Assembly: GCA_937916515.1 (NCBI GenBank)
Contig: CALFSX010000009.1
Location: 1 to 64,000, forward strand
Reading direction: 5' to 3'
Length of the DNA: 64,000 bases
From: an uncultured Planctomycetaceae bacterium
Lineage (GTDB): Bacteria; Planctomycetota; Planctomycetia; Planctomycetales; Planctomycetaceae
Positions 1-9,071 of this stretch are shown here, in pieces (position 1 is the first letter of the stretch; each line of letters starts with the position of its first letter). A program made the position numbers and the translations under genes. Below the pieces are notes generated by a model, which was given only the letters and a program-made list of their open reading frames with translations, searched no databases and was not told the DNA's origin.

Positions 1-10
1 CATGGTCCTT

Positions 11-55
11 GTTACGTCTGTTGAAGTTACGTCTGTTGAAGTTACGTCTGTTGAA
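11..55. repeat. Three perfect tandem copies of a 15-bp unit
   Basis: The unit gttacgtctgttgaa occurs three times head to tail at 11-25, 26-40 and 41-55 without a mismatch. It lies about 85 bp upstream of the DUF1559 gene. The period is a multiple of three, so it could also be the end of a coding repeat whose gene starts before the window. There are no spacers, so it is not a CRISPR. Confidence 0.9.
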
Positions 56-141
56 ACTCAAGGGGCCACTCTTGTTCGGTGAGTGGTTCTTTTGGTTAAG
101 GCCTGTGGCTGTCATTCAAGTGGAAGTTGAGCGATTTAGTT

Positions 142-1266
142 ATGAGACGTGTCATCAGAAAACGCCCGGGGTTTACTCTGCTGGAACTGTTGGTTGTGAT
201 CGCCACCATTGCTGTGCTGATCGCATTGCTGTTACCCGCCATTCAACAGGCTCGTGAACAGGCTCGGCGATCACAGTGCAATAACAACCTGATGCAGCTG
301 GGCATCGCACTGCATAACTATCAAACGACACATTCTATGTTGCCACCGGGATGCGTAAACTCAACCGGCCCCGTTGTCGAAGGCATGCCCGCCGGGATGG
401 AACAGGACTATGGTATGGGCGGAATGGAGGGCTATGGAGTTGACGAGACTGAAGAGCCGCAGGATGGTTCTCCCGCGCCAGCGGCGATTGACTATGGCTA
501 TCGAATGAGTTGGATCGCTCAGATTCTTCCGCAGCTTGGGCAGGACAATATTTATCGTAACGTGGATTTTATCAATCCCGAGCGGAGTTTTCTGACGGCA
601 GAACAGCTTGAGTATTATGATCCCCCCGCAAAAGAGTCTCGCGAAGGTAAGACGGCGGTCGCTGAGCAGGAGGACGACGGTGACTATGGTGGCGGATCTG
701 GTTTTGGTATGGGGGAAGGGCCACCCATTGCAGATGAGGTAATCATTGCCGGACTGCGTTGCCCAAGTTCGCCTTATTCTGCGCCTCTGAATGGTGCTTC
801 CAATTCCGACTATGCAGGGTGCCATGCCAGCAAGTCTGTGCCCATTGACACCAACAACGATGGCCTGCTTTATCTGAACAGCAGTGAATCGTTGTATGAA
901 GTTCCTGACGGTGCTTCCACGACCATTTTGGTGGGAGAAAAGCTGGCGACAAACCTGGAAGCGGGATTCCTGACGGGCGACTACAGCACGTTACGGAACA
1001 CGGGCACCGCCACCAATGTGCTTGATAAGTTGGTCGACGAAGCACGCGGAGGCTACACTCACAACGGGCAGACACTTGACACGATTCTGGATGAATCCGG
1101 CAAACCGCAGCAGGTTCGAGGCTTTTCAAGCTATCACGGTGCTGTCTGTAATTTTCTGATGGCGGACGGTTCTACGCGAACTATCGGGAATATGATTTCG
1201 CTGGAGATCCTGCAACAACTTGGAAGTCGCAACGACTCTGGTCTTGTTTCGAACGCCGATTTTTAG
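142..1266 (+). CDS. DUF1559 domain-containing protein (type II pseudopilin-like)
   Basis: This is a member of the DUF1559 family (SBP_bac_10), which is greatly expanded in planctomycetes and carries a type IV pilin/pseudopilin-like N-terminus. The N-terminus shows the prepilin cleavage and helix signature [20 protein letters not shown], followed by the family's [15 protein letters not shown] helix. Near the C-terminus is the conserved H-x9-DG motif ([12 protein letters not shown]). A Gly/Met/Tyr-rich acidic insertion lies at roughly residues 80-115 and another at about 165-190; both are unusual for the family. I chose ATG at 142 because it puts a short basic leader (MRRVIRKRP) before the GF cleavage site; an in-frame TTG at 127 is the alternative. 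The protein is expected in the cytoplasmic membrane, exported and processed by a prepilin peptidase. The exact role of the family is unknown. It stands alone, 224 bp upstream of the next gene. Confidence 0.93.
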   Translation: MRRVIRKRPGFTLLELLVVIATIAVLIALLLPAIQQAREQARRSQCNNNLMQLGIALHNYQTTHSMLPPGCVNSTGPVVEGMPAGMEQDYGMGGMEGYGVDETEEPQDGSPAPAAIDYGYRMSWIAQILPQLGQDNIYRNVDFINPERSFLTAEQLEYYDPPAKESREGKTAVAEQEDDGDYGGGSGFGMGEGPPIADEVIIAGLRCPSSPYSAPLNGASNSDYAGCHASKSVPIDTNNDGLLYLNSSESLYEVPDGASTTILVGEKLATNLEAGFLTGDYSTLRNTGTATNVLDKLVDEARGGYTHNGQTLDTILDESGKPQQVRGFSSYHGAVCNFLMADGSTRTIGNMISLEILQQLGSRNDSGLVSNADF

Positions 1267-1490
1267 ACCGGCTTGCAGGATTAACGGTCAACAGTTGCTG
1301 CGTTTTGATGCTTCGGGGCGCTGTAGATCGCCTTAGATGCAGGAAAACTTGCAGAAGGCAGATGGTATAGCCGCTGCCGTTAAATTGTTGACGCAGTTGG
1401 GCTGTGGTTGCAGATAGCGTTTGCAGTTCTGATTTTCGCTGCTGATAATGGTGTCGGGCATTCGATTCTTTCCATACGGCACCGATAACC

Positions 1491-3062
1491 ATGGCTGTTT
1501 CAATTCCACGTTTTACCGTGTTTGTGGTAACGCTGCTGTTTGTCGCGTCCGCTGACGCAATGGCCCAACGTTCACACAGCGGTCACTCGCATGGCTCTCA
1601 AAATCGAGGCCCCAGCACCACAAACATTGGGACCGGCAGCTTCGGTATAAGTCAACGCTGGGGAACACCAGCTGCTCGCGGGTATCAATCGCCTGGTAAT
1701 CATTCGTCATCACCCGATTGGACTTTGCGGGCGCCTTCGGGTTCAACTCGCACGCTCACATCGGGGCAGATCGTCATTCCGCGTGGTCCCGGTTCTACGT
1801 ACAGCAGGCAGTCACCCGGAATCAGCTATTCCTCAGGCCGTGGTGGATCAGTGGTTTATGGCGGTGTCGGCGGTCCGATTAACTATCATAACTATGGTGG
1901 CTATCGTACTTATGGCGTGTCGCCAATTTATAGCCAGCCATTCTATAATGGACTTTCCATTCAGTACTCAACGGGCAGTGGATTCCTTAACGCCTATGGG
2001 TACGGGAATGGCTATTACAACGGCTTTCCGGGAGTCATCGCTGCTCCGATTGTTGTTCCCTATGGCAGCTACGATTCCGGTCCGTTTTTTCCACAACAGC
2101 CGGCGCCACCGCAGCTGATTCTTCCGCCGAGTCCCGCAGCCGTAGCTGCCGAGATGGCTTATGATGCGGGCACAGCCAGTGCAGCCGAGCGACAGAATGG
2201 AGCTGTTTTGTCACAACCATTGCAAAGCGATGAGACTCCGATTTTGAATGAGTTCGGCGACGATTACAAAGCTATTCCAGAACAGCAGATTTCTGCCGTC
2301 GATCGTATTAAAAGTTTGCGTTACCAAACCTCCGGCGACCAGGCGTTTCGCCAACATGACTACGAATCTGCGGAAGCACTTTACAGGGCAGCATCGGATA
2401 CCGCCGTTGTTCGACGAGCACCCTGGTTGCGTCTGGCGTGGGCTCAGGTTGCCTTACGGAAAAACAGCGAAGCATTAGCCAGCCTGAAGACTGCGTTGCA
2501 TCTACGGGATGATCCGACAAGTTCATGGGTGGATGGAAAAGATCTGTTCGGAGTCGGCTTTGAAACGAACATGGTTAAACTTAACGAAGATCTTTGGAAG
2601 TGGTTGCAGGCTAAGCCGAATTCTACAGATCGTCTGCTGCTGGTTGCTGCGTTTCAGCAACTGCGTGGGTATGCGGGCATCTCTCAGGAACTCACGGACG
2701 CTGCGTCCAGAAATGGCCTCGACCGTGAGCTCATTAGTGCTTTGCGAGAAATATCGGCCGCGAACAACGTGGCGGGGGCCGGGCCGAATCAGCCGCCAGT
2801 TGATCAAGCTCCGCAGCCCATTGATATACCGCTTCCTCCTGTTTCGTCGGTTGATGACGGTGGGATTCGGATGATTGGCGGTCGAGTGATTTCGCCTGCG
2901 GAAACGTCGGATGCGGCGATCGGTGCTCCAGAACCTGTACTTGCCAGCGAAGAGTTTCCAGCGACGCAATCGGAAGCGAGTTCGAAGAACTTAGGTCCGT
3001 TGCCGCAGGTTTCTCCCGGACTGCCTTTGGTGATTCCGCCGATGAATTCGCCAACGCCATAA
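1491..3062 (+). CDS. Secreted Gly/Tyr/Ser-rich protein with C-terminal TPR-like region
   Basis: I do not recognise a named family. The N-terminus is a clear Sec signal peptide (RFTVFVVTLLFVASADAMA, cleavage near residue 25). Residues of about 30-190 are low-complexity and rich in Gly, Ser, Tyr and Pro, with repeats such as YGGVGG and YGYGNGYYNG. They are followed by a proline stretch (QQPAPPQLILPPSP). From about residue 270 there are one or two TPR-like helical hairpins (GDQAFRQHDYESAEALYRAA and the region around LAWAQVALRKNSEALASL). The tail is Pro/Ser-rich. Proteins of this build are common in planctomycetes and are usually annotated as hypothetical or TPR proteins. It is probably periplasmic or in the envelope. 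The start is ATG, with no strong Shine-Dalgarno visible. The gene downstream is on the same strand, 116 bp away. Confidence 0.85.
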   Translation: MAVSIPRFTVFVVTLLFVASADAMAQRSHSGHSHGSQNRGPSTTNIGTGSFGISQRWGTPAARGYQSPGNHSSSPDWTLRAPSGSTRTLTSGQIVIPRGPGSTYSRQSPGISYSSGRGGSVVYGGVGGPINYHNYGGYRTYGVSPIYSQPFYNGLSIQYSTGSGFLNAYGYGNGYYNGFPGVIAAPIVVPYGSYDSGPFFPQQPAPPQLILPPSPAAVAAEMAYDAGTASAAERQNGAVLSQPLQSDETPILNEFGDDYKAIPEQQISAVDRIKSLRYQTSGDQAFRQHDYESAEALYRAASDTAVVRRAPWLRLAWAQVALRKNSEALASLKTALHLRDDPTSSWVDGKDLFGVGFETNMVKLNEDLWKWLQAKPNSTDRLLLVAAFQQLRGYAGISQELTDAASRNGLDRELISALREISAANNVAGAGPNQPPVDQAPQPIDIPLPPVSSVDDGGIRMIGGRVISPAETSDAAIGAPEPVLASEEFPATQSEASSKNLGPLPQVSPGLPLVIPPMNSPTP

Positions 3063-3178
3063 GTGTTTTTACCAGGCGTGTAGGCAAACAACGACCGACT
3101 GGTGGCTATGATGCCGTTGCCTGAAATTCATATTTGATTCGGCGTTTTTGTGGCCCATAGCAGTGGAAGCTGATTTGC

Positions 3179-6064
3179 ATGATGGATGCGATTGTCGAAA
3201 AATACTTTCGCTCGCAACAATCCGGCCTGTTTAAGTGGGTCGACAATGGTCGCGAATTGTGTTGGCTGGATGGCACGACAGTTTCGTTTCACGCGGAACT
3301 TGCGGTGGTTATCGAACGGCTTTCTCGTGGCAGCCTGCCGTCGTTTTCTTCCATCATTGTTGCGGTGGCCGCGTCAAGATCGACATGGCCAGCAGTCGCG
3401 CAGCGGATCACTCGACTTGTTCGAGCATTACAGGAATCTGAACTTCCGTCTTACGCGGAAGCGATGAGAAAGCATCGCTATCTTACAGATACCTGGCAGT
3501 CGTCTGCTGAAAAGTTGACATTGCTTTCCAGGTACGCTGCAGTCGAAGTGCAGACGCCGGAATCTCGTGCTGAATTGCTGGCAACGCTGTTTGATCATTT
3601 TGAAAGCGGCTATTCAGAAGATGAGCAAACGGTATTGGCGAAGGCATTCAGGGCCGGACTTCCTGAAGACTGGTTTTTTGAACGGAAAGGTGACGGCGAA
3701 ACACTAACATTGCCGTCGACGGACAAGGAAGAAGCCGAATGGCGTTCTCGCCCGCCGTTGTTTCATCGCGTATTGCACGATGTGCTGGAGCTTTTGCGAA
3801 TCGCTCGTGTGCTGGCCAGCAGTCTGCACGATTACTCAGGCGAAGATCTGAAGCAACGTGTTTCGACGGGTGTGGCGGCAGACGTTGTGGCTGTGGACGA
3901 ATCACCCTTGGATTCGCCTCAGCTTGCGGCGAATCTGCTGGATTCCTTACGCAACGATCCGGAGCTGGCTGGTTTTGCTCGATTGTCACGCAACTTAATG
4001 GCAGCGGTGACTTTGCCGAGGTCGTTGGAATCTGCGTTGGATATTCCTGCGGGCGGAATATCCGACATCAGCAATCGCGGGCAGTTGGACAAGCTACTCT
4101 TAAGCGAACTGGCATTCGACGATTTAACGCTGGCCGTTCGGATTGCGTCCAACGAAGCGATGTATATTCGGCGAGAGTCGCCACCGAATCCGCGCGTGGA
4201 ATCTCGTGCCGTGCTTATCGACAACAGTCTGCCGATGTGGGGCATTCCGAAACTGTACGCCACCGCGATGGCTATGGCGCTATGTGCAGATTCCCACACA
4301 AATTTGAAGGCCGAATGCTATCGGGCTGATGGTGATCAGTTGGTGCGGGTTTCTTTTTCAAGTCGTGATGCGGTCACTGAACAGCTGACATCGCTGGCAA
4401 CCGTTGAACATTCCGGTGCAGCTATCTCAGCGTTTGAGGATGCTGTGCTGCGGCAGTCGCATTCAGCGGAACCTGTGATTATTACTACGGGCGACGTGTT
4501 GGAGTGTTCGGGCTTTAAGCGAGCACTGGAACGCTCGACTTTGAAGAACGTGTGGGTGATTGCCGTTGAACGCGACGGTCGATTGTCGGTGTTGCAACGT
4601 ACCGTTCAGGGGACTTCTGTTCGCAAGCAGATTCAACTGCGGCTGGACGATATTTTAAGCCGACCCAACACAACGATACGTCGTTCGTTTGTTTCGGGAG
4701 AGTTGCCGGATATCTTTCGGCGTGCGGAATTTCCGTTCAGACTGTCGCATCAAACTCGTGCAGGCCGTGTGTTTGCCTGGGGTGACGAGTTGGTTGCGGT
4801 GGCGGATGATGGTCGTTTGATGTTGTGGTCCGGCCGTCGTTTGGGAGCAAAACAGATATGCGATGATCTTCCGCGGCGAGGCAAAACAAACGTGCATCTG
4901 GTTAGTCGCGATGCTGCAGCAGTTCGGTTGTTTGTTCCGGGCGAAGCGTCAGAACTGATTACTGTAAGTCGTTTTGGTGAGCAATTGAATCGGGTGGTCA
5001 TTCAAGGAAAACTGGATGGCGTACGGGACGTTCGGTCTGTGGGGGCCGCATTGTTGCTGTTTTGTATGGTCGACGGTTACGAGCGAGTAATTGCGATTGA
5101 CGAAAAAACAGGACGAACGTTGGCAAATCGTGTTTTGCCGAAGGAAGTGTATCGTAACGGCCGCTGTCTGCTGGGAAACAATAAGTGGTCCTTGCTTACA
5201 TTTGACGGCCAGGAATTGGGGGGCCAAAAGTTGCCATCGGAGTTTAGCGGTGCGAAGGACGTCGTCGAATTGGCTGCCGGTGAGTTTTTGATGATTGATA
5301 AAGCCGGCCAGATCGTCGATCCAGGCGGTGAATTACGATTCAAAGAATTTCGCAGACAAATGCCCAGAGCTGCCACAAGGCTGTTTGGATATTTGCCCGG
5401 CGGCGATCGAATTGGCGTGGCCTGGGGAGACAATGTATCCTGGGGAGACAGCGTATCTTTGGGGAACAATGCTATTCTGCTGAACGTTAAGACGGAGCAG
5501 CCTGAGTCGTTTAAGCACAGCTGGACGGGAGCTGCAGATTTTGAATTTCAGGAAGCTCGCAAAACGATTTCGATGCGTACGCCGCGCTGGAAATTTCGCC
5601 GCATCGGTATCGACGGGAATGCTGGGCATCTTGTTCTGCAGGCCGCAAGTGGTTTGTTGTTTGCAATCAAGTTCAATTCAGCATTGGCAGGAATTGAGTT
5701 GGTTGCGGCTGACCAAACAAGCCGGACCAGTCGTTTCTTTGATTTCGAATCCTGCGCAGCGCCGGATGGCGTTGGATACAGGTTGCAGGTCGCGCAGATT
5801 GCCGACGTCGGTAGTGCGTGGTTGGATTCGCGAGGACTGTTGCACTTGAAATGCGATGACGGACAGTATCCGCAAGTCAGCTTTGCGGTTCAGGATGGTC
5901 AGCTTTCCGGTTGGCTTTCAACGGGAGAAGTGTTTGGCGAAGACTATTATTTTGGTCGCAAAGACCGTAGCCTCGAACTAAAACAGGTTTCTGCGGCTGT
6001 TGCCTGGGAGTCTGCCGTTAAGCCGTTTATTGGTATTGCTCCATGGAGTTTCCACTACACCTGA
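3179..6064 (+). CDS. vWA-like / beta-propeller protein of a MoxR-vWA-bpX-type ternary system
   Basis: This is a 961-residue cytoplasmic protein with no signal peptide or membrane segment. The N-terminal part (FKWVDNGRELCWLDGTTVSF, then a Leu-rich helix SRGSLPSF followed by a small-residue helix) resembles the N-terminal region of proteins in the MoxR-vWA-beta-propeller (bpX) ternary systems described by comparative genomics. Residues of about 340-470 look like a von Willebrand A fold, with a degenerate metal site: D348-N-S at the first strand where DxSxS is expected, SGAAI in place of the Thr motif, and TTGD in place of the third Asp loop. From about residue 520 to the end, a run of short beta-rich blades (GRVFAWGDELVAVADDGRLM and similar) suggests a propeller. 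Two near-identical 18-bp units give WGDNVSWGDSV near residues 750-760. The gene overlaps the next by 22 bp, so the two are very likely co-translated. No MoxR ATPase lies in the window. The family assignment is from memory of sequence patterns; the domain order is inference. Confidence 0.62.
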   Translation: MMDAIVEKYFRSQQSGLFKWVDNGRELCWLDGTTVSFHAELAVVIERLSRGSLPSFSSIIVAVAASRSTWPAVAQRITRLVRALQESELPSYAEAMRKHRYLTDTWQSSAEKLTLLSRYAAVEVQTPESRAELLATLFDHFESGYSEDEQTVLAKAFRAGLPEDWFFERKGDGETLTLPSTDKEEAEWRSRPPLFHRVLHDVLELLRIARVLASSLHDYSGEDLKQRVSTGVAADVVAVDESPLDSPQLAANLLDSLRNDPELAGFARLSRNLMAAVTLPRSLESALDIPAGGISDISNRGQLDKLLLSELAFDDLTLAVRIASNEAMYIRRESPPNPRVESRAVLIDNSLPMWGIPKLYATAMAMALCADSHTNLKAECYRADGDQLVRVSFSSRDAVTEQLTSLATVEHSGAAISAFEDAVLRQSHSAEPVIITTGDVLECSGFKRALERSTLKNVWVIAVERDGRLSVLQRTVQGTSVRKQIQLRLDDILSRPNTTIRRSFVSGELPDIFRRAEFPFRLSHQTRAGRVFAWGDELVAVADDGRLMLWSGRRLGAKQICDDLPRRGKTNVHLVSRDAAAVRLFVPGEASELITVSRFGEQLNRVVIQGKLDGVRDVRSVGAALLLFCMVDGYERVIAIDEKTGRTLANRVLPKEVYRNGRCLLGNNKWSLLTFDGQELGGQKLPSEFSGAKDVVELAAGEFLMIDKAGQIVDPGGELRFKEFRRQMPRAATRLFGYLPGGDRIGVAWGDNVSWGDSVSLGNNAILLNVKTEQPESFKHSWTGAADFEFQEARKTISMRTPRWKFRRIGIDGNAGHLVLQAASGLLFAIKFNSALAGIELVAADQTSRTSRFFDFESCAAPDGVGYRLQVAQIADVGSAWLDSRGLLHLKCDDGQYPQVSFAVQDGQLSGWLSTGEVFGEDYYFGRKDRSLELKQVSAAVAWESAVKPFIGIAPWSFHYT

Positions 6065-9024
6065 AATACTGTTCAGAACGCCGTCACGCCGTTTGCGGGT
6101 TGTTGATTCCTGGAGACGACGTGTCAGCATGGCTGTCAGTCGCCTTGCGTGAGCAGGTTCCATTCGGCGATCAGCGGTTTCTGATTGTTGCTGAACAACA
6201 TGGCGCGGCTGCAAATGTTGTGGCGGCTCTGTGCTTGTTTCCGGCGACAACGAATGGCTGTTCGTCCCAAGTTGTTTCAGCGACATCTGCGGCTAGCCCG
6301 CTATCCATTGATTATGGTTGCCGAGCGGGTCGATTGTATTTGCCGGTTAATTCGGAACTTTCTGCTGCGATTACCGATTCAGAACTGGACGCCCTTTTGC
6401 CGGGCGGAAGATTGCCTGGAGACTCTGGCAGGTTGTTTGTGTGGCACCCAACTTGCGGACTGATCGGCTTTGATGCGGAACACGTGCTTTCTGCAGCCGA
6501 TTTGTTGTCTGGGCCGCCCGATTCAGAACGTGTTTGGGATGCTGTCGAAGTTGGACCGCAGCTTAGCCGCGCTGTGCGATCGCTAAGCCCGGAAGCATCT
6601 GCAGACTTCCTGCAAATGCTGGACGAGGGCAAGGATGATATCGGTGGCGAGTCTGAAAATATCGAGAATGTTCCTCGCGCGCCGGACGAAAAATCTGGAG
6701 CCGCTATTCGTGATGCGATGCGTGGGGTCACCGATGGGGTTGCCAAGGCGATACATGGAATAACGTCAAAACTTCCGACGGCCGAAAATGGCAACGCAAT
6801 GCTGGGCAAGTTGCATCGATGGGCTGAATCTGTGCTTGCGGGAACTGCCGGTGGCAGTGGTTCAGGAGGTCGCAAGGCATCGTCAGGGCGAATGGATTCG
6901 GGGCTGTCGACTCGACGAGAAAACGAAATCAAACGCCTGTTGAATCTGTTGAAAAATGATCCCGACAAAGGTCTGAAGTTTGCGTTGCCGCTTGGCGGCG
7001 AAGATCGCAGTCGAGGAATTTCGAGGCCCACAGATCGTTTGGGGGAGCATGATATTGATTTGCATTCGAATAGTTGGCGAGGATCGGGGCGAGGCGATTC
7101 GTGGGATCTTCCGTGGGAATATCAGGCAAAACTGCAGTTGCAATATCGCGAAATCGCTCAGCGAGAAATGCGACTGGGCAGGTACCGTCGAGCCGCCTAC
7201 ATTTACGCTCGCTTGTTGAATGACTTTACGTCAGCTGCTGGCGCGTTGGAAGCTGGTCGGCTGTATCATGACGCTGCAAGTATCTATCTTGAGCATTTAA
7301 GAGATTTCAGCAAGGCGGCTGCATGTTTTCGAAGTGGCGGTTTCTGGGAAGAAGCTCTGCAGATTTATCGCAATCACGAACGCTGGATTGCTGCCGGTGA
7401 GCTGTATCAGGAAATCGGAGACGCTGCCAAAGCTTCGGAAATGTTTCAACATGAAGTAAACGCCTGCGAACGTCGCCGCGATTACTCCACCGCAGCAACC
7501 GTGGCAGATCATCGGCTTGACAATGCGGAGCTTGCTACCGAATTGCTCATTACCGGGTGGATGCAGGGCCTGAATGGCCGCGAGTGTTTTCGGCAAATTA
7601 TGAATCTGCACGGGCGTCGAGGCATGCATCGCGAAGTGGAATCTGTGCTTCGCAACCTGACTGTATCTGATAACCTGAATACGTCGCAACTGCTTGACGC
7701 CGTGACAGTCTGCAGCGAAAACGCGATTGGCTATCCGGAAGATTCGGTTCGTATTTCAGCTCGAAGGCACACGTTTCGTCTGGCGGCTGTGTTGCTGAAG
7801 CCAGAGGATGACGGCCAGTTGTCAGAAGTTCAAAGCACTGCAGCGTTGGCGGCGCTAAGACGGCTGGATCCCGGCGATGGATTACTTCAGGCTGACGCTC
7901 ATCGTTTCGAAACCGAATTGCAGCAGCCAGCGGTACGTGTAAAGAAATCATCTCCGGTGGTCTCTTCTGAGTCGGCCAACCATCCTGGGGCGAAGCTGAT
8001 CAGCAGGATAGATCTGCCTCCCGCTGGTACTCCACCTGGCACGCGTTGGCTGGACATTGTCTGCAATGGTTCGTTTGTGTTTTATTTGGGAATAACGCCT
8101 CAAAGTACGGTCGTTTTCGCCAGGCAAACCATTGGAACACGGCTGGACGGAAGGCTGGTGACGCAGGATCGGGCGGTGCTGCTGCCGGTACCTCTGGACC
8201 TGGAAGCCAGCCAACTGGCTCTCCGATTGAATTCCAGCGACCCGGAACGAATTTGGGTTGTGCCGGTTGGTACTTCAGGTCCATGGTGTACCCCGGCTCG
8301 CAATATTCAGGCGGTGAATGAATCGGAATTCGTGATTGCCCATTTACCGGATATGGGTTCCTTGCTGGACGTGTGTGATACGTCGTCCGGATGGTTGTTT
8401 TGCCTGGATGTTTCGGCGGGAACAGGCGGTGGAAGTTTTGGGCTGAACATCATAAATTCATTCAGGCTGGTTGATCGCACCGTAGCGATTGAAAACCTGC
8501 TGGATGTTCTGGAGCCCGAAGCTTCTCCTGTAAGGTTTCGTTTGTACGTTGATGGCACGGGATTCTTCGTGGTAGCGGGACGAACTGTTGTACGTCTAAC
8601 TGCCAGTGTCAAAGACGTTCTGGATTCACAGGACGGCGCGCGCATGTCCGCGAAGGTTTTGGAAACGCTGCCATTTTCGCCCATCAATATGACAGTGTCG
8701 CCCAACAGCACGATGACTCGTCTTGTCTTTTCTTTTGAGGAAGGGATGCGAGTTGTTTGGAAATCGGCTTATGGGAGTTGTTTATTCGGGCATGATCTTG
8801 TTCGCCCGGTGACTGCTTTTTCCAGCAACGGAATTCTGGCTGCCGCGTGTGCTGTAAGTAATCGAATCGATTTTTATCGCCTGTCACGCGGGCAGGCAAC
8901 GCTTGTTGAATCGACGGTGGCATCGGAATCCGTCACACATCTGACGTGCGGACCAGCCCCCAATCAGATTCTGGCGTTTCATCCCGGTGGCGGGATTTCT
9001 CAGTACGCCATTCCGTTTAGATGA
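6043..9024 (+). CDS. Large helical-repeat / beta-propeller protein, bpX6-like partner
   Basis: This is a 993-residue protein without a signal peptide or clear membrane segment. Residues 1-150 form a compact domain (SERRHAVCGLLIPGDDVSAW, later RLYLPVNSELSAAITDSELD). It resembles the N-terminal module of bpX6-type proteins of the MoxR-vWA-beta-propeller ternary systems. A flexible linker follows, including GGSGSGGRKASSG near residue 275. Residues of about 350-560 are alpha-helical repeats of the TPR/coatomer type (REMRLGRYRRAAYIYARLL, LYHDAASIYLEHLRDFSKAA, LYQEIGDAAKASEMF). From about 650 to the end is a beta-rich, propeller-like region (TRWLDIVCNGSFVFYLGITP). The start ATG lies inside the preceding gene, giving a 22-bp overlap and implying translational coupling. 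The pair forms an isolated two-gene unit facing an HD hydrolase on the other strand. A scaffold or regulated-assembly role is inference only. Confidence 0.6.
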   Translation: MEFPLHLKYCSERRHAVCGLLIPGDDVSAWLSVALREQVPFGDQRFLIVAEQHGAAANVVAALCLFPATTNGCSSQVVSATSAASPLSIDYGCRAGRLYLPVNSELSAAITDSELDALLPGGRLPGDSGRLFVWHPTCGLIGFDAEHVLSAADLLSGPPDSERVWDAVEVGPQLSRAVRSLSPEASADFLQMLDEGKDDIGGESENIENVPRAPDEKSGAAIRDAMRGVTDGVAKAIHGITSKLPTAENGNAMLGKLHRWAESVLAGTAGGSGSGGRKASSGRMDSGLSTRRENEIKRLLNLLKNDPDKGLKFALPLGGEDRSRGISRPTDRLGEHDIDLHSNSWRGSGRGDSWDLPWEYQAKLQLQYREIAQREMRLGRYRRAAYIYARLLNDFTSAAGALEAGRLYHDAASIYLEHLRDFSKAAACFRSGGFWEEALQIYRNHERWIAAGELYQEIGDAAKASEMFQHEVNACERRRDYSTAATVADHRLDNAELATELLITGWMQGLNGRECFRQIMNLHGRRGMHREVESVLRNLTVSDNLNTSQLLDAVTVCSENAIGYPEDSVRISARRHTFRLAAVLLKPEDDGQLSEVQSTAALAALRRLDPGDGLLQADAHRFETELQQPAVRVKKSSPVVSSESANHPGAKLISRIDLPPAGTPPGTRWLDIVCNGSFVFYLGITPQSTVVFARQTIGTRLDGRLVTQDRAVLLPVPLDLEASQLALRLNSSDPERIWVVPVGTSGPWCTPARNIQAVNESEFVIAHLPDMGSLLDVCDTSSGWLFCLDVSAGTGGGSFGLNIINSFRLVDRTVAIENLLDVLEPEASPVRFRLYVDGTGFFVVAGRTVVRLTASVKDVLDSQDGARMSAKVLETLPFSPINMTVSPNSTMTRLVFSFEEGMRVVWKSAYGSCLFGHDLVRPVTAFSSNGILAAACAVSNRIDFYRLSRGQATLVESTVASESVTHLTCGPAPNQILAFHPGGGISQYAIPFR

Positions 9025-9071
9025 TTGCACAACTGTGCGACGAATGTGGCGACACGTTTTGTGCGGCAGGT

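Noticed and set aside
11-55. Possible CRISPR fragment
   Set aside because: Repeats are directly adjacent with no spacers and the unit is only 15 bp; no cas genes in the window.
3739-4329. Plus-strand 196-codon frame inside the vWA protein gene
   Set aside because: Shadow of the long frame; Cys/Arg/Gly-rich composition from frame-shifted codons.
1-9024. A MoxR ATPase gene expected beside the bpX-like pair
   Set aside because: No Walker A/B-bearing AAA+ frame was found on either strand near the pair.
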